The notes under the pieces: model-generated
The model's input: only the letters and a program-made list of their open reading frames with translations
Told to the model about the DNA's origin: nothing
The model's database searches: none
Origin: Pedobacter ginsenosidimutans
GTDB lineage: Bacteria > Bacteroidota > Bacteroidia > Sphingobacteriales > Sphingobacteriaceae
Length of the DNA: 64,000 nucleotides
Assembly (NCBI RefSeq): GCF_001442625.1
Contig: NZ_LMZQ01000003.1
Coordinates: 372,001 to 436,000 of the forward strand
Direction of reading: 5' to 3'
Made by a program: the position numbers and the translations under genes
Shown: one piece after another, positions 1 through 8,318 of the stretch
Layout: every line of letters begins with the position of its first letter
Numbering within the stretch: position 1 is the stretch's first letter

Positions 1-533
1 TCAGTATACCCTTCTGTCAGATCTTTTTTTCTCCACCAAAATGCTCCAGAAAAAACACCAATGGCATCAAAAGCAGAAGGATTATTCCAGGCAATATCAA
101 AAGCAGACAAGCCGCCCAAAGAAAACCCCGCAAAACCAACTTTACCAGTTATCGGCATCGCAATTTTCTTTTTAACAAAAGGCAAAAGCTCTTTGATCAC
201 AAAATCGGTATATAAATCGGCTTTCGCTCCGCGCCCTTTAAAATCGGGCGCACCTGCAACACCATATTCCATAAGGCGGTCTTCTGATGCTTTAATGGCC
301 ACGACAATTAACCTGTGGTTTCTTTTGCCATGATGGGCTTCTTCCAAAATCCGGTTAAAATCCATTTTGGCAACATCCTGCCCATCATTTAATAAAAGAA
401 GCTCTATTTTCTCATTCCCTAGAATACCTTCAGGTGTATAAATATCTATTTCTACCTCATGCTTTAAATAAGCTGAGGGTATTTTAAAGTTGCTGGTATT
501 AACTTTTACGGATAAAATTGTTGTGTACATCAT
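1..533 (-). CDS. Esterase D-like alpha/beta hydrolase (3' end outside window)
   Basis: This reading frame enters from the left edge on the minus strand and begins at the ATG ending at 533 (a tandem ATG-ATG). About 177 residues are visible. The nucleophile elbow G-F-S-L-G-G is seen with Ser near residue 138, after a hydrophobic strand, as in the putative esterase (EstD/Fes-like) family. The family hydrolyses acyl or phospho esters, but the substrate cannot be read here. The catalytic Asp and His would lie in the missing C-terminal part. No signal peptide is seen, so it is probably cytoplasmic. It is divergent from a second esterase-like gene at 716, and the two may share a regulatory interval. 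The function class is fairly secure; the substrate is unknown. Confidence 0.8.
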   Translation of the reverse strand, partial: MMYTTILSVKVNTSNFKIPSAYLKHEVEIDIYTPEGILGNEKIELLLLNDGQDVAKMDFNRILEEAHHGKRNHRLIVVAIKASEDRLMEYGVAGAPDFKGRGAKADLYTDFVIKELLPFVKKKIAMPITGKVGFAGFSLGGLSAFDIAWNNPSAFDAIGVFSGAFWWRKKDLTEGYT

Positions 534-578
534 AATCAAAATCCCCTATCACATGGCTATCGCCTCAGAATTAGGGTG

Positions 579-586
579 CAAAGGTA
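579..586 (-). promoter_or_regulatory. Predicted -7 box for the leftmost esterase gene
   Basis: On the minus strand these bases read TACCTTTG, an exact match to the Bacteroidota -7 consensus TAnnTTTG. The box lies about 45 bases before the ATG of the gene ending at 533. No convincing TTTG -33 element was seen at the usual spacing, so the assignment rests on the -7 box alone. Confidence 0.5.
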
Positions 587-715
587 CAAATCTCTGTAAA
601 CTATTAATTATCATGGGTTAACTTTTACAATACGCATTTAATTTACATCATTTTACTGCTTAAACTATTCTTTTTGTAGATTTTAATTTATACCTTAAAT
701 TATTCAATTTTTATT

Positions 716-1423
716 ATGGTTAAAGAAGAACATAAGAAATGGTACAGCCCGAATTTAAGTGGCGAAATCGACATGCTCATCTTTGGTCACGGTGGTATCC
801 CTATCCTACTGTTCCCGACAAGCATGGGTCGATATTTTGAAAACAAGGATTTCAAACTGATAGATTCTGTTGAGGGTTTTATCAACGAGGGGAAAATTAA
901 GATCTATTGCCCCGATGGCGTTGACAAGTTAAGCTGGTACAACAAAAGTATTCATCCTGCCGACAGGGTTAAAAACCATATCTGGTACGACAAGTATTTA
1001 TTGGAAGAGGTAGCCCCTCTGGCTAGGCACGAAACCGGGCACAGCAAAATTATTACCGCTGGCTGTAGTTTTGGAGGCTATCATGCTGCTAATTTTGCTT
1101 TTCGGCATCCCTGGTTGGTTAGCCATATGTTCAGTATGAGCGGTGCTTTTGATATTTCTGGTCAGTTGGATGGTTTTTATAATGATGATGTTTATTTCAA
1201 CAATCCGGTTGATTATCTGCTGAATAACAGTAACCCCGAACTGCATTACATGAAAATTGTTTTGGGTACAACCGACCGCGATATGTGCAGGCCAGATAAT
1301 GAGCGTTTATCCAATATTTTAAACAAAAAGGGCATCGACCACTGGCTTGATATCAGGCAAAATGCAGATCATGATTGGCCCATCTGGAGAGAAATGTTTC
1401 CAGATTATATTGCACAGCTTTAG
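716..1423 (+). CDS. Esterase of the COG4947 alpha/beta hydrolase type
   Basis: A 235-residue protein with no signal peptide. The nucleophile elbow G-C-S-F-G-G carries Ser near residue 118 and is followed by the helix that leads to the second strand. A C-terminal D-H-D segment (His near 219) is the likely catalytic His, and Asp 187 or 190 the likely acid. Length and arrangement resemble small bacterial esterases of the COG4947 type. It precedes the amidoligase-like cluster that begins at 1527, but 100 bp of repetitive spacer separates them, so co-transcription is uncertain. It could serve as a hydrolase of that pathway; this is inference from position only. Confidence 0.75.
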   Translation: MVKEEHKKWYSPNLSGEIDMLIFGHGGIPILLFPTSMGRYFENKDFKLIDSVEGFINEGKIKIYCPDGVDKLSWYNKSIHPADRVKNHIWYDKYLLEEVAPLARHETGHSKIITAGCSFGGYHAANFAFRHPWLVSHMFSMSGAFDISGQLDGFYNDDVYFNNPVDYLLNNSNPELHYMKIVLGTTDRDMCRPDNERLSNILNKKGIDHWLDIRQNADHDWPIWREMFPDYIAQL

Positions 1424-1515
1424 TTTAGTCCAAAGTCGGCAGTCTTAAGTCCCGAGTCGATTTAGGATATAATTATCAAACAATTAACCGATTAACCAGT
1501 TAAACAATTAAACTC
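1424..1515. repeat. Degenerate short-word tract (AGTC words, then TTAA words)
   Basis: The gap holds two low-complexity runs. From 1424 to 1465 the word AGTC recurs at irregular spacing. From 1470 to 1515 AATTAACC/GTTAAAC-like words recur. Neither run is an exact tandem repeat. They resemble tracts at 7518, 14472, 33213, 36191, 49097, 58409 and 60124 in this window. Confidence 0.55.
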
Positions 1516-1526
1516 AATACTTACCA

Positions 1527-2606
1527 ATGAAGAAAATAGGGATTTTATTTGGACAGGAACGCTCTTTTCCTGAAGCAGTAATCGAAAGAATTAATCAAAA
1601 AGCAGAAAAGGGCATAACTGCCGAAGCTGTTAAAATCGACAAAATATTTCAGAATGTACCATTAGGTTATTCGGTAATCATCGATCGTATTTCGCAAGAT
1701 GTACCATTCTACCGCGCATCATTAAAAAATGCCGCCATTACCGGAACTGCTGTAATTAACAACCCATTTTGGTGGAGTGCCGACGAGAAGTTTTTCAATA
1801 ATGCGCTGGCTGAGCAGATTGGCGTACCCGTACCTAAAACTGCCTTAATCCCATCACGAGAGCACCCTACAGGAACCATCGGAGAATCTTTCTCTAATTT
1901 AACCATGCCATTAGATTGGGATGCCATTTTCGAATACACTGGTTTTCCGGCCTATATGAAACCCTATGATGGCGGTGGCTGGAGAGATGTTTACAAACTT
2001 CATGATAAAGAAGATTTTTTTGATAAACACAGTGGCACACAGCAATTGGTGATGCTTTTGCAGGAAGAAATTATTTTCGAAGAATATTTCAGATGTTATT
2101 GCATTGGCGGCAAATACGTTCGTATTATGCAGTACGACCCGCGTAATCCGCATCACTTACGTTATGCCACTGAAGGCAAATCGCCAGATGCAAAACTGCT
2201 TAAAACAGTAGAAGAATACACCCTAAAACTATGTAAGTATTTAGGATACGATTTCAATACGGTAGAATTTGCTGTGCGTGATGGAGTGCCTATTGCGATC
2301 GATTTCTGTAACCCTGCTCCTGATGCTGATATTAAAAGCGTTGGTCAGGAAAATTTTGATTGGGTAGTAGAAACTACGGCAAATTATGCTATTGAAAGGG
2401 CTAAAGCGCAAAAAGACGGACAAGATAATTTAACCTGGGGCGAATACATCAAATCGTCAGTTGGTGGTAAACCATTAATTGCTAAGGCTGCACCAAAGGC
2501 AGCTAAAGGATCCGTGCCGAAGAAAGTTACTGCTACAGAAAAGGCCAAAACTGCAACAGCAGAAAAAGCACCAGCAAAACCTAAAAAAGCTGCAGCAAAA
2601 AAATAA
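1527..2606 (+). CDS. ATP-grasp family protein with Lys/Ala-rich tail
   Basis: A 359-residue RimK-like ATP-grasp protein. It carries the nucleotide-binding Lys near residue 145, followed by a flexible Gly-rich loop (G-G-G-W, 149-152). The metal-binding acidic residues of the last strands are also present: Glu 247 in N-T-V-E-F, then Asp 259 and Asn 262 in I-D-F-C-N-P. ATP-grasp enzymes activate a carboxylate as acyl phosphate and join it to an amine or thiol. Residues from about 315 to 359 form a Lys/Ala/Pro-rich, probably disordered basic tail. It is the first gene of a compact cluster with a GCS2-like ligase 30 bp downstream. The substrate is unknown. Confidence 0.8.
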   Translation: MKKIGILFGQERSFPEAVIERINQKAEKGITAEAVKIDKIFQNVPLGYSVIIDRISQDVPFYRASLKNAAITGTAVINNPFWWSADEKFFNNALAEQIGVPVPKTALIPSREHPTGTIGESFSNLTMPLDWDAIFEYTGFPAYMKPYDGGGWRDVYKLHDKEDFFDKHSGTQQLVMLLQEEIIFEEYFRCYCIGGKYVRIMQYDPRNPHHLRYATEGKSPDAKLLKTVEEYTLKLCKYLGYDFNTVEFAVRDGVPIAIDFCNPAPDADIKSVGQENFDWVVETTANYAIERAKAQKDGQDNLTWGEYIKSSVGGKPLIAKAAPKAAKGSVPKKVTATEKAKTATAEKAPAKPKKAAAKK

Positions 2607-2636
2607 TTGGGATTTAAATTTTAATCAATACTAAGG

Positions 2637-3737
2637 ATGAACGAGTTTACGCTGGGCATAGAAGAAGAATATATGGTAATTGATCCCGTTACCAGAGAGC
2701 TTACTTCTCACGACCAAAAGATTGTAGAAGCCGCACAGAAGATCCACAAAGACCAGGTTAAGGCAGAAATGCACCAGGCAGTGGTAGAAGTTGGAACAGG
2801 CATTTGTAAAACGACCACCGAAGCACGTAAAGAGATTTCTCAACTGCGTTATACCGTATCTCAGCTCGCCGGAGAGCAAGGCTTAAGGATTGGAGCAGCT
2901 GGTACACACCCCTTCTCACATTGGGAAAAACAGTTAATTACAGAACATCCCCGCTATAATGAAATTGTGAACGAATTGCAGGAAGCCGCTCGCTCTAACC
3001 TCATTTTTGGCCTGCATGTACATGTTGGCTTCCAGTCTCGCGAGCTGGCCATTCATATTGCCAACCAGGTGAGGTATTTCCTGCCACACGTTTTTGCCTT
3101 ATCTACCAATTCTCCATTCTGGGAATCGCGAAACACGGGTTACAAATCTTTCCGTACAAAAATTTTCGACAAATTTCCGCGTACAGGTATCCCCGATATT
3201 TTTAATAGCATCGAGGATTACGATAATTATGTAAAACTGCTCATCAAAACCAATTGCATGGATAATGCGAAGAAAATTTGGTGGGATATCCGTGTGCATC
3301 CGTTTTTCGATACCGTTGAGTTCCGCATTTGCGATTGCCCGATGCTGATTGATGAAACGATGGCTTTTACCGCATTATTTCAGGCTTTGTGCGCCAAACT
3401 GTACAAACTGCGTTTGCAGAACATGGAGTTCATTAGTTATTCGAGAGCGCTAATTAACGAAAATAAATGGCGTGCTGCCCGTTATGGAATTGATGGGAAC
3501 CTAATCGATTTCGGAAAAGAAATGGAAGTAAACTGCCGCAACCTTATTTTAGAATTATTGGATTTTGTTGATGATGTGGTGGATGATTTAGGCTGTCGTG
3601 ATGACATTAATTATGTGCATAAAATATTGGAGCATGGCACAGGCGCAGACCGGCAGTTGGCAGTTTACCAACAAACTGGTAACTTTGAGGCGGTGGTAGA
3701 TTACATTACTACTCAAACACTTATAGGCGCAAAGTAA
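2637..3737 (+). CDS. YbdK-type carboxylate-amine ligase (GCS2 family)
   Basis: A 366-residue member of the glutamate-cysteine ligase 2 family. N-terminal G-I-E-E-E-Y begins the metal/substrate site, H-V-H-V-G lies at 127-131, and R-V-H-P with V-E-F-R-I-C-D lies near 219-233, all typical of the family. Such enzymes ligate an amino acid carboxylate to an amine using ATP. E. coli YbdK has weak glutamate-cysteine ligase activity, but most members have no known substrate. The start follows a purine-rich AAGG six bases upstream. It sits between an ATP-grasp gene and an amidotransferase gene 7 bp downstream, which argues for one pathway and one transcript. Confidence 0.88.
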   Translation: MNEFTLGIEEEYMVIDPVTRELTSHDQKIVEAAQKIHKDQVKAEMHQAVVEVGTGICKTTTEARKEISQLRYTVSQLAGEQGLRIGAAGTHPFSHWEKQLITEHPRYNEIVNELQEAARSNLIFGLHVHVGFQSRELAIHIANQVRYFLPHVFALSTNSPFWESRNTGYKSFRTKIFDKFPRTGIPDIFNSIEDYDNYVKLLIKTNCMDNAKKIWWDIRVHPFFDTVEFRICDCPMLIDETMAFTALFQALCAKLYKLRLQNMEFISYSRALINENKWRAARYGIDGNLIDFGKEMEVNCRNLILELLDFVDDVVDDLGCRDDINYVHKILEHGTGADRQLAVYQQTGNFEAVVDYITTQTLIGAK

Positions 3738-3744
3738 TTTTATA

Positions 3745-4572
3745 ATGGATAAAAGTAGCTTAAAGGTGGCCGTTATTGACATGAATAATGGCGCACCTAA
3801 TCAGGGTATGCGGGGAATTCAGGAAATTTTATCCCGTTTTAAAAACGATAACAATATCGATTTAACCTTTGATATTTTTGATTTAAGGCAAAAAGGAGAA
3901 ATACCGGGCATCGGTTATGATGCTTATATTTCCAGTGGTGGCCCAGGTAGTCCGATCGAAAGTAAGGGAGAACAATGGGAAAATGATTTCTTTAATCTCT
4001 TAGATCAGATAGAAGCTTTTAACCATAAAAACGACGAACGAAAAAAGTATGCTTTTTTGATCTGCCATTCCTTCCAGTTGGCCTGTAGAAAATATGGATT
4101 GGGCAATGTAACCGAAAGACGGTCGAATGCTTTTGGTATTTTCCCGATTACCTTAACTGAAGATGGTGAAAAAGACGAAATTTTTAATGGCATTACCAAC
4201 CCGTTCTTTTCGGTAGACAGCAGAGATTGGCAAGTGATCGAGCCAGATTTTGCTGCTTTTGAGAAAAAAGGCGCTAAATTATTAGCCATCGAAAAAGAAC
4301 GTAAACATGTCGATTTAGAACGTTGTATGATGTCGATTAGGTTTTCTGATGAAATTATCGGTACACAGTTTCACCCCGAGGCAGACCCAGTAGGCATGAA
4401 AATGTACTTGCTTCAGGAGGAAAAGAAAAAAGCAATAGTTGATATGCACGGGGAACAAAAATACCTGGATATGTTAAACAGTTTAGACGATCCGGCAAGG
4501 ATTGTGCTTACGCAAAGTGTTATTTTACCTAATTTCTTACAAAAAGCAATTGGGGATTTACAAGAGGCATAG
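3745..4572 (+). CDS. Class I glutamine amidotransferase-like protein
   Basis: A 275-residue protein with the class I GATase triad: nucleophile Cys 107 in L-I-C-H-S-F, and His 210 and Glu 212 in F-H-P-E. The S-S-G-G-P-G-S loop (63-69) is the usual oxyanion region. Stand-alone members deaminate glutamine to supply ammonia, or hydrolyse gamma-glutamyl amides. Next to a GCS2-like ligase, either use would fit: ammonia supply, or trimming of a gamma-glutamyl group. The nucleophile motif is C-H-S rather than the common C-x-G. About 60 residues after the His-Glu pair form a C-terminal extension. Confidence 0.82.
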   Translation: MDKSSLKVAVIDMNNGAPNQGMRGIQEILSRFKNDNNIDLTFDIFDLRQKGEIPGIGYDAYISSGGPGSPIESKGEQWENDFFNLLDQIEAFNHKNDERKKYAFLICHSFQLACRKYGLGNVTERRSNAFGIFPITLTEDGEKDEIFNGITNPFFSVDSRDWQVIEPDFAAFEKKGAKLLAIEKERKHVDLERCMMSIRFSDEIIGTQFHPEADPVGMKMYLLQEEKKKAIVDMHGEQKYLDMLNSLDDPARIVLTQSVILPNFLQKAIGDLQEA

Positions 4573-4583
4573 AACTAACACTC

Positions 4584-5270
4584 ATGAAAGCGGTAGAAGA
4601 CTCTAAGCTACAAGATATCGAATTACAGGATGTAGAAGATACATTAGGCTACATAGCAAAAGCTTTAGAACTGAATTTGGCATATGATGCTTTTTCAGAA
4701 ACAAAAACATTTGGAGATATCTGCCAGGTTTTCCAAGACAATATTGCTTATCAGAATGAAGAAAGTTGTACCTCTCAACAAGCCTTTTATAAGATCCGCA
4801 GTGCCATCGCTGTTTCGCAAAAAATTGATGGAAGAAGTATTACCCCTAGGACTCGCCTTGATGAAGTTTTTCCTAGGATTGGCCGTAGAAAGAAAATAAA
4901 AGCATTTCAAAAAGAATTAGGTATACCAGTTAATTTTTTAACCATGAAAACTTGGCTAATACTTTTAATTATTGGTGGTTTTATAACCTCATTGGTAGCT
5001 TTTTTCTTTAACTGGAAATTTGCTTTGACAGGGATTTTGACTTGTTTGATTTTTAACTGGATAGCAATGAAGCTCCGTCAGGAGATTGAATATATCTCGA
5101 TTGGCGAACTCACTATGAAAATTACAAGAGACCATTATATGCAAGTGAGAAGAACTCCTAACACCATCAATAGAAATGAAATCGTAAAAATAATTCAATG
5201 CACTTTTATGTCAGATTTGGATTTAAAACTGTCGGAACTACATAAAGACGCACTACTTGGTAAAATCTAA
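4584..5270 (+). CDS. Hypothetical membrane protein in the amidoligase cluster
   Basis: A 228-residue protein that I cannot assign to a named family. Residues 1-118 are soluble and charged. Two hydrophobic segments at about 121-141 and 145-163 form a hairpin in the membrane. A soluble C-terminal region of about 65 residues follows. It starts 11 bp after the amidotransferase gene and ends 14 bp before the next ATP-grasp-like gene, so it is almost certainly co-transcribed. The two transmembrane segments may anchor the pathway to the membrane; this is inference. Confidence 0.7.
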   Translation: MKAVEDSKLQDIELQDVEDTLGYIAKALELNLAYDAFSETKTFGDICQVFQDNIAYQNEESCTSQQAFYKIRSAIAVSQKIDGRSITPRTRLDEVFPRIGRRKKIKAFQKELGIPVNFLTMKTWLILLIIGGFITSLVAFFFNWKFALTGILTCLIFNWIAMKLRQEIEYISIGELTMKITRDHYMQVRRTPNTINRNEIVKIIQCTFMSDLDLKLSELHKDALLGKI

Positions 5271-5284
5271 ACAGCACATTATAC

Positions 5285-6472
5285 ATGATACCCTCGCAAC
5301 GCCAAAAATATAACCAGCAGTTTACCGAAGAGAAGTATCAAAACTTCCTTACCGAATTGCAAAATGGCTATCCACCAATCCCTTTTCGCGTGGCAGAAAC
5401 GCCAGTTTTTGTACCTAAAGCGTTAAAAGAAAAGTTGATTGCAGCGGGTGAAGAAATCATAAACTTAATAAAGCAACCTAACTTTAAGGAACTAACGCAA
5501 AAATCAATTCCTGTAAACTGGAATGTACCCAATGAAAATGAGCAACCTCATTTTTTAACTTTCGATTTTGGTATTTGTAAAAATCAAGCCGGAGAACTTA
5601 CACCTATGCTAATCGAAATGCAGGGATTCCCTTCCTTATATGGCTTTCAGCATCATTTGGCCAAAACTTTCCAGACAAGTTTTGAGATTGGTGGTGCTGT
5701 GAATCATTTCTTAAACGGCTTTAACGAAGAAGCGTACATCAAGCTGCTTAAAGAAGTCATTATTGGCTCCCACCAACCAGAAGAAGTGGCCCTGATGGAT
5801 GTAGATGCGCCTAACCAAAAAACGGCTATCGATTTTTTTGTTACCCAAAAAATGTTGGGCATTAAGATTTTAGCACTGGAAGACATTAAAAAAGTAGGTA
5901 AACAGCTTTTTTATGAAGAAGATGGCGAAAAGATCCAGCTAAAAAGAATTTATAACCGCCTGATTTTTGATGAGGTAGCCAATAACACCGAGATTTTCAA
6001 AAACAGTTTCGATCCGCGTGAGGAGCTGGACGTAGAATGGGTAACGCACCCCAACTGGTTCTATCGCATCAGCAAATACACCATGCCTTTCTTGAAAAGC
6101 GAATTTGTACCCGATACACGTTTTTTAAACGAGATAAAGATTATCCCTGAAGATTTAGAAAACTATGTACTTAAGCCTTTATTCTCTTTCGCAGGCATGG
6201 GCGTAATTATCGATGTAAGCGAAAGGGACATTATCAATATAAAAGATCCCGAAAACTGGATTTTACAAAGAAAAGTAAATTACGAGCCGGCCGTACAGGC
6301 ACCAGATGGCGGGGTAAAGGCAGAAGTAAGGATGATGTACTTATGGCCTGATGGTGGTGAGCCTCAACTCTGCATTAATCTGGCCAGGTTAAGCAAAGGA
6401 AAAATGATTGGCGTACGCTACAACGCTGATTTCGATTGGGTTGGTGGTACTGTAGGTCTTATGGAAGAATAA
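5285..6472 (+). CDS. ATP-grasp-like protein (second ligase of the cluster)
   Basis: A 395-residue protein. The segment Y-V-L-K-P-L-F-S-F-A-G-M-G-V (294-307) looks like an ATP-grasp Lys strand plus Gly-rich loop. L-I-E-M-Q-G at 109-114 may supply an acidic metal ligand placed before that loop. This order would suit a circularly permuted ATP-grasp enzyme of the glutathionylspermidine-synthase kind. I recognise the fold features but not a specific family. It closes the cluster that begins at 1527. A second ligase beside a GCS2 enzyme suggests that at least two amide bonds are formed. Confidence 0.65.
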   Translation: MIPSQRQKYNQQFTEEKYQNFLTELQNGYPPIPFRVAETPVFVPKALKEKLIAAGEEIINLIKQPNFKELTQKSIPVNWNVPNENEQPHFLTFDFGICKNQAGELTPMLIEMQGFPSLYGFQHHLAKTFQTSFEIGGAVNHFLNGFNEEAYIKLLKEVIIGSHQPEEVALMDVDAPNQKTAIDFFVTQKMLGIKILALEDIKKVGKQLFYEEDGEKIQLKRIYNRLIFDEVANNTEIFKNSFDPREELDVEWVTHPNWFYRISKYTMPFLKSEFVPDTRFLNEIKIIPEDLENYVLKPLFSFAGMGVIIDVSERDIINIKDPENWILQRKVNYEPAVQAPDGGVKAEVRMMYLWPDGGEPQLCINLARLSKGKMIGVRYNADFDWVGGTVGLMEE

Positions 6473-6477
6473 CTTTT

Positions 6478-6715
6478 TTTAACCGCAAAGCTCGCGAAGA
6501 CAAAGCTCAGAGAACACAAAACAGGTATCCTTGTCAGTCTGAGCGAACTCGAAGACTAACCACCGAGATCACGAAGAAAAAGGCACAGAGGTACACAGAG
6601 AAATAATTTTCCCGTGTTTTCTGTGAATCCGTGGCAAAAAATGCATTAAAAATCCTCTCGATGCCCTCGGTGCAACACTCATGTCCTCTGTGGTAAAACA
6701 TGCAATATATTTACA
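6478..6715. repeat. Degenerate inverted tract (CACAGAGG / CCTCTGTG words)
   Basis: The spacer after the cluster contains purine-rich words on the left (CGCGAAGAC, GCACAGAGGTACACAGAG) and their complements on the right (GTTTTCTGTG, CCTCTGTGG). It could fold back as a long imperfect hairpin. A fragment at 6531-6559 resembles the GTCAGTCTGAGC...TCGAAG start of the REP-like palindromes seen at 9311. No gene is seen here before 6759. Confidence 0.5.
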
Positions 6716-6746
6716 TTTAACTGAACTCCTTCCTCCTAAAACGCTT

Positions 6747-6754
6747 TATATTTG
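6747..6754 (+). promoter_or_regulatory. Predicted -7 box (TATATTTG) just before the Cys-rich peptide
   Basis: Exact TAnnTTTG match ending only four bases before the ATG at 6759. Transcription would begin at or near the start codon, giving an almost leaderless mRNA. No clear -33 TTTG is seen. Confidence 0.45.
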
Positions 6755-6758
6755 TAGT

Positions 6759-6917
6759 ATGGATATTCAAACGATTTTAGTCTTTTTACTTTTTGCGGTA
6801 GCATTGGTATATGTTGGCCGTTTGGTTTTTAAATCTTTACAGGTAAAAAAAGATGGATGTGGTGGTAATTGTAAATGTGGCGTAGATTTTTCCGATATTA
6901 AGCCCGTAAAAAAATAA
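6759..6917 (+). CDS. FeoB-associated Cys-rich membrane protein
   Basis: The 52-residue product has one N-terminal transmembrane helix (about residues 5-22) and a short cytoplasmic tail with Cys at 34, 38 and 40 in G-C-G-G-N-C-K-C. This matches the small FeoB-associated Cys-rich family, thought to assist ferrous iron uptake. A longer in-frame start at 6681 is rejected, because the family begins at the short hydrophobic helix and a promoter box sits just before 6759. No feoA or feoB lies in the window, so the gene is an orphan here. It is followed 12 bp later by a Crp/Fnr regulator gene. Confidence 0.75.
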   Translation: MDIQTILVFLLFAVALVYVGRLVFKSLQVKKDGCGGNCKCGVDFSDIKPVKK

Positions 6918-6929
6918 CATTCCGCCTTT

Positions 6930-7517
6930 ATGATTCATCAGTTCCAAAAATACTTACAGGAAAAAATAGAGATAACTGATGAGCAGTTCGAAAGCATATC
7001 ATCTGTTTTAAAAGTTAAAAAATTCGAGAAAAACGAAATAGTTCAATATACGGGCGATAATTTTAAACACGGATATTTTGTAGGCAAAGGTTTATTACGC
7101 GCATACTCAATTGATGCCAAAGGCAAAGAACATATCCTTCAGTTCGCCCCCGAAAACTGGCTGGTTTCTGATCGCAACAACATGAATAATGAGCCGTCAA
7201 TATTTTTTATCGATGCCATCGAAGCAACCGAAGCCGTGTTAATGCCCAACAATTTCATGGAAGAAGCAGCCAGACAAGTACCATGTTTGCAACCGATGCA
7301 AATTAAACTGCTCAACAATTCGATCCGCTTTATGCAGAAAAGGATCAATATGTTATTAAGCGCAACTGCTGAAGAAAGATACCTCGATTTTATAAAACTT
7401 TACCCTAACCTTACCCTCCGCGTACCACAATGGATGATTGCCTCATATCTGGGCATTACTCCCGAATCGCTAAGCCGCGTAAGAAAGGAACTGGCCAATA
7501 AACATTTCAGGCCATAG
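6930..7517 (+). CDS. Crp/Fnr family transcriptional regulator
   Basis: A 195-residue protein with an N-terminal cyclic-nucleotide-binding beta-roll. It includes the E-I-V-Q-Y-T-G-D-N segment and the G-Y-F-V-G-K-G-L-L-R-A-Y turn near residues 50-60. A long dimerisation helix and a C-terminal winged-helix region follow; Y-L-G-I-T-P-E-S-L-S-R-V-R (near 172-184) is the recognition helix pattern. No Cys cluster typical of FNR is seen. The ligand and targets are unknown. Its nearness to the Cys-rich peptide could mean co-regulation. Confidence 0.85.
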   Translation: MIHQFQKYLQEKIEITDEQFESISSVLKVKKFEKNEIVQYTGDNFKHGYFVGKGLLRAYSIDAKGKEHILQFAPENWLVSDRNNMNNEPSIFFIDAIEATEAVLMPNNFMEEAARQVPCLQPMQIKLLNNSIRFMQKRINMLLSATAEERYLDFIKLYPNLTLRVPQWMIASYLGITPESLSRVRKELANKHFRP

Positions 7518-7635
7518 ATTGAATGAGTGAATTTTGAATGAGTGAATGGCTTAGTCAAATCTGACCTTTGAACTTTTCAACCTTACAACATTCGATCAAT
7601 CTCTCATTCAATAACTCAATCATTTCATCTATCAT
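7518..7635. repeat. Degenerate inverted tract (GAATGAGTGAAT words)
   Basis: Starts one base after the regulator stop codon. The left arm repeats GAATGAGTGAAT-like words; the right arm carries complements such as CTCTCATTC and ACTCAATCATTTC. Bases 7518-7548 are identical to 60124-60154, 52 kb away. The tract could fold as an imperfect hairpin. Confidence 0.65.
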
Positions 7636-7674
7636 TACTTACCATACATCAATCTGTAGTAAAAACCTGCGCTG

Positions 7675-7682
7675 TACTTTTG
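7675..7682 (+). promoter_or_regulatory. Predicted -7 box for the YceI gene
   Basis: TACTTTTG matches TAnnTTTG exactly and lies 35 bases before the ATG at 7718, leaving room for a short leader. No clear -33 element was seen. Confidence 0.5.
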
Positions 7683-7717
7683 TGTTGTAAATATTAAACA
7701 TCTCAAAAACAAAAGAT

Positions 7718-8248
7718 ATGGCAACTACAAAATGGACATTAGATCCAACCCACAGCGAATTACAATTTAAAGTAAAACACTTAATGATTACTACTGTAAC
7801 TGGTAGTTTAAAATCTTTCTCAGCAGAGTTATCATCCGAAGGTGATGAATTTGAAAATGCAGAAATTTCTTTCAAAGGTGATATTGATTCAATTGATACC
7901 GGAAATACTGACCGCGATAACCATTTAAAAAGTGGCGATTTTTTCGATGCTGAAAAATTTGCACACATCGAATTTAAATCTAATTCAGTAGAAAAAGATG
8001 GCAGCGATTATATAGTTAAAGGCGATTTAACCATTAAAGGCGAAACCAAACCAGTTAAATTAACTGCAGAATTTGGCGGTATTGCTACCGATCCATGGGG
8101 AAATACCAAAGCAGGATTTACTTTAAGTGGAAAAATTAACCGCTCTGAATTCGGTTTAACCTGGAACGCTGCACTAGAAACCGGTGGTGTAATGGTAAGT
8201 GAAGAAGTTCGCATTTTAGGCGAATTACAGTTTGTAAAAAGTGTATAA
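7718..8248 (+). CDS. YceI family lipid-binding lipocalin-like protein
   Basis: A 176-residue protein beginning with W-T-L-D-P-T-H-S-E-L-Q-F, the signature opening of the YceI domain. The inner segments F-E-N-A-E-I-S-F-K, R-D-N-H-L-K-S-G-D-F-F-D and the final strand near R-I-L-G-E-L-Q-F also fit. YceI proteins form a beta-barrel that binds isoprenoid-like lipids. The E. coli protein is periplasmic, but no signal peptide is present here, so it is probably cytoplasmic, as in many Bacteroidota copies. It is followed 70 bp later by a pirin gene. Confidence 0.93.
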   Translation: MATTKWTLDPTHSELQFKVKHLMITTVTGSLKSFSAELSSEGDEFENAEISFKGDIDSIDTGNTDRDNHLKSGDFFDAEKFAHIEFKSNSVEKDGSDYIVKGDLTIKGETKPVKLTAEFGGIATDPWGNTKAGFTLSGKINRSEFGLTWNAALETGGVMVSEEVRILGELQFVKSV

Positions 8249-8249
8249 G

Positions 8250-8300
8250 TGATAAGCGTTTGGCGATAAGCGTGGATTATCCGCCAAATGCAAAACGCAT
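8250..8300. repeat. Short degenerate inverted tract (GATAAGCG words)
   Basis: GATAAGCG occurs twice on the left, and GCGTTTGGCG is mirrored on the right by CGCCAAATGC and AAAACGC. It lies between YceI and pirin and looks like a small member of the degenerate hairpin tracts in this window. Confidence 0.4.
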
Positions 8301-8318
8301 AACAGAAAGGTTCCAATC

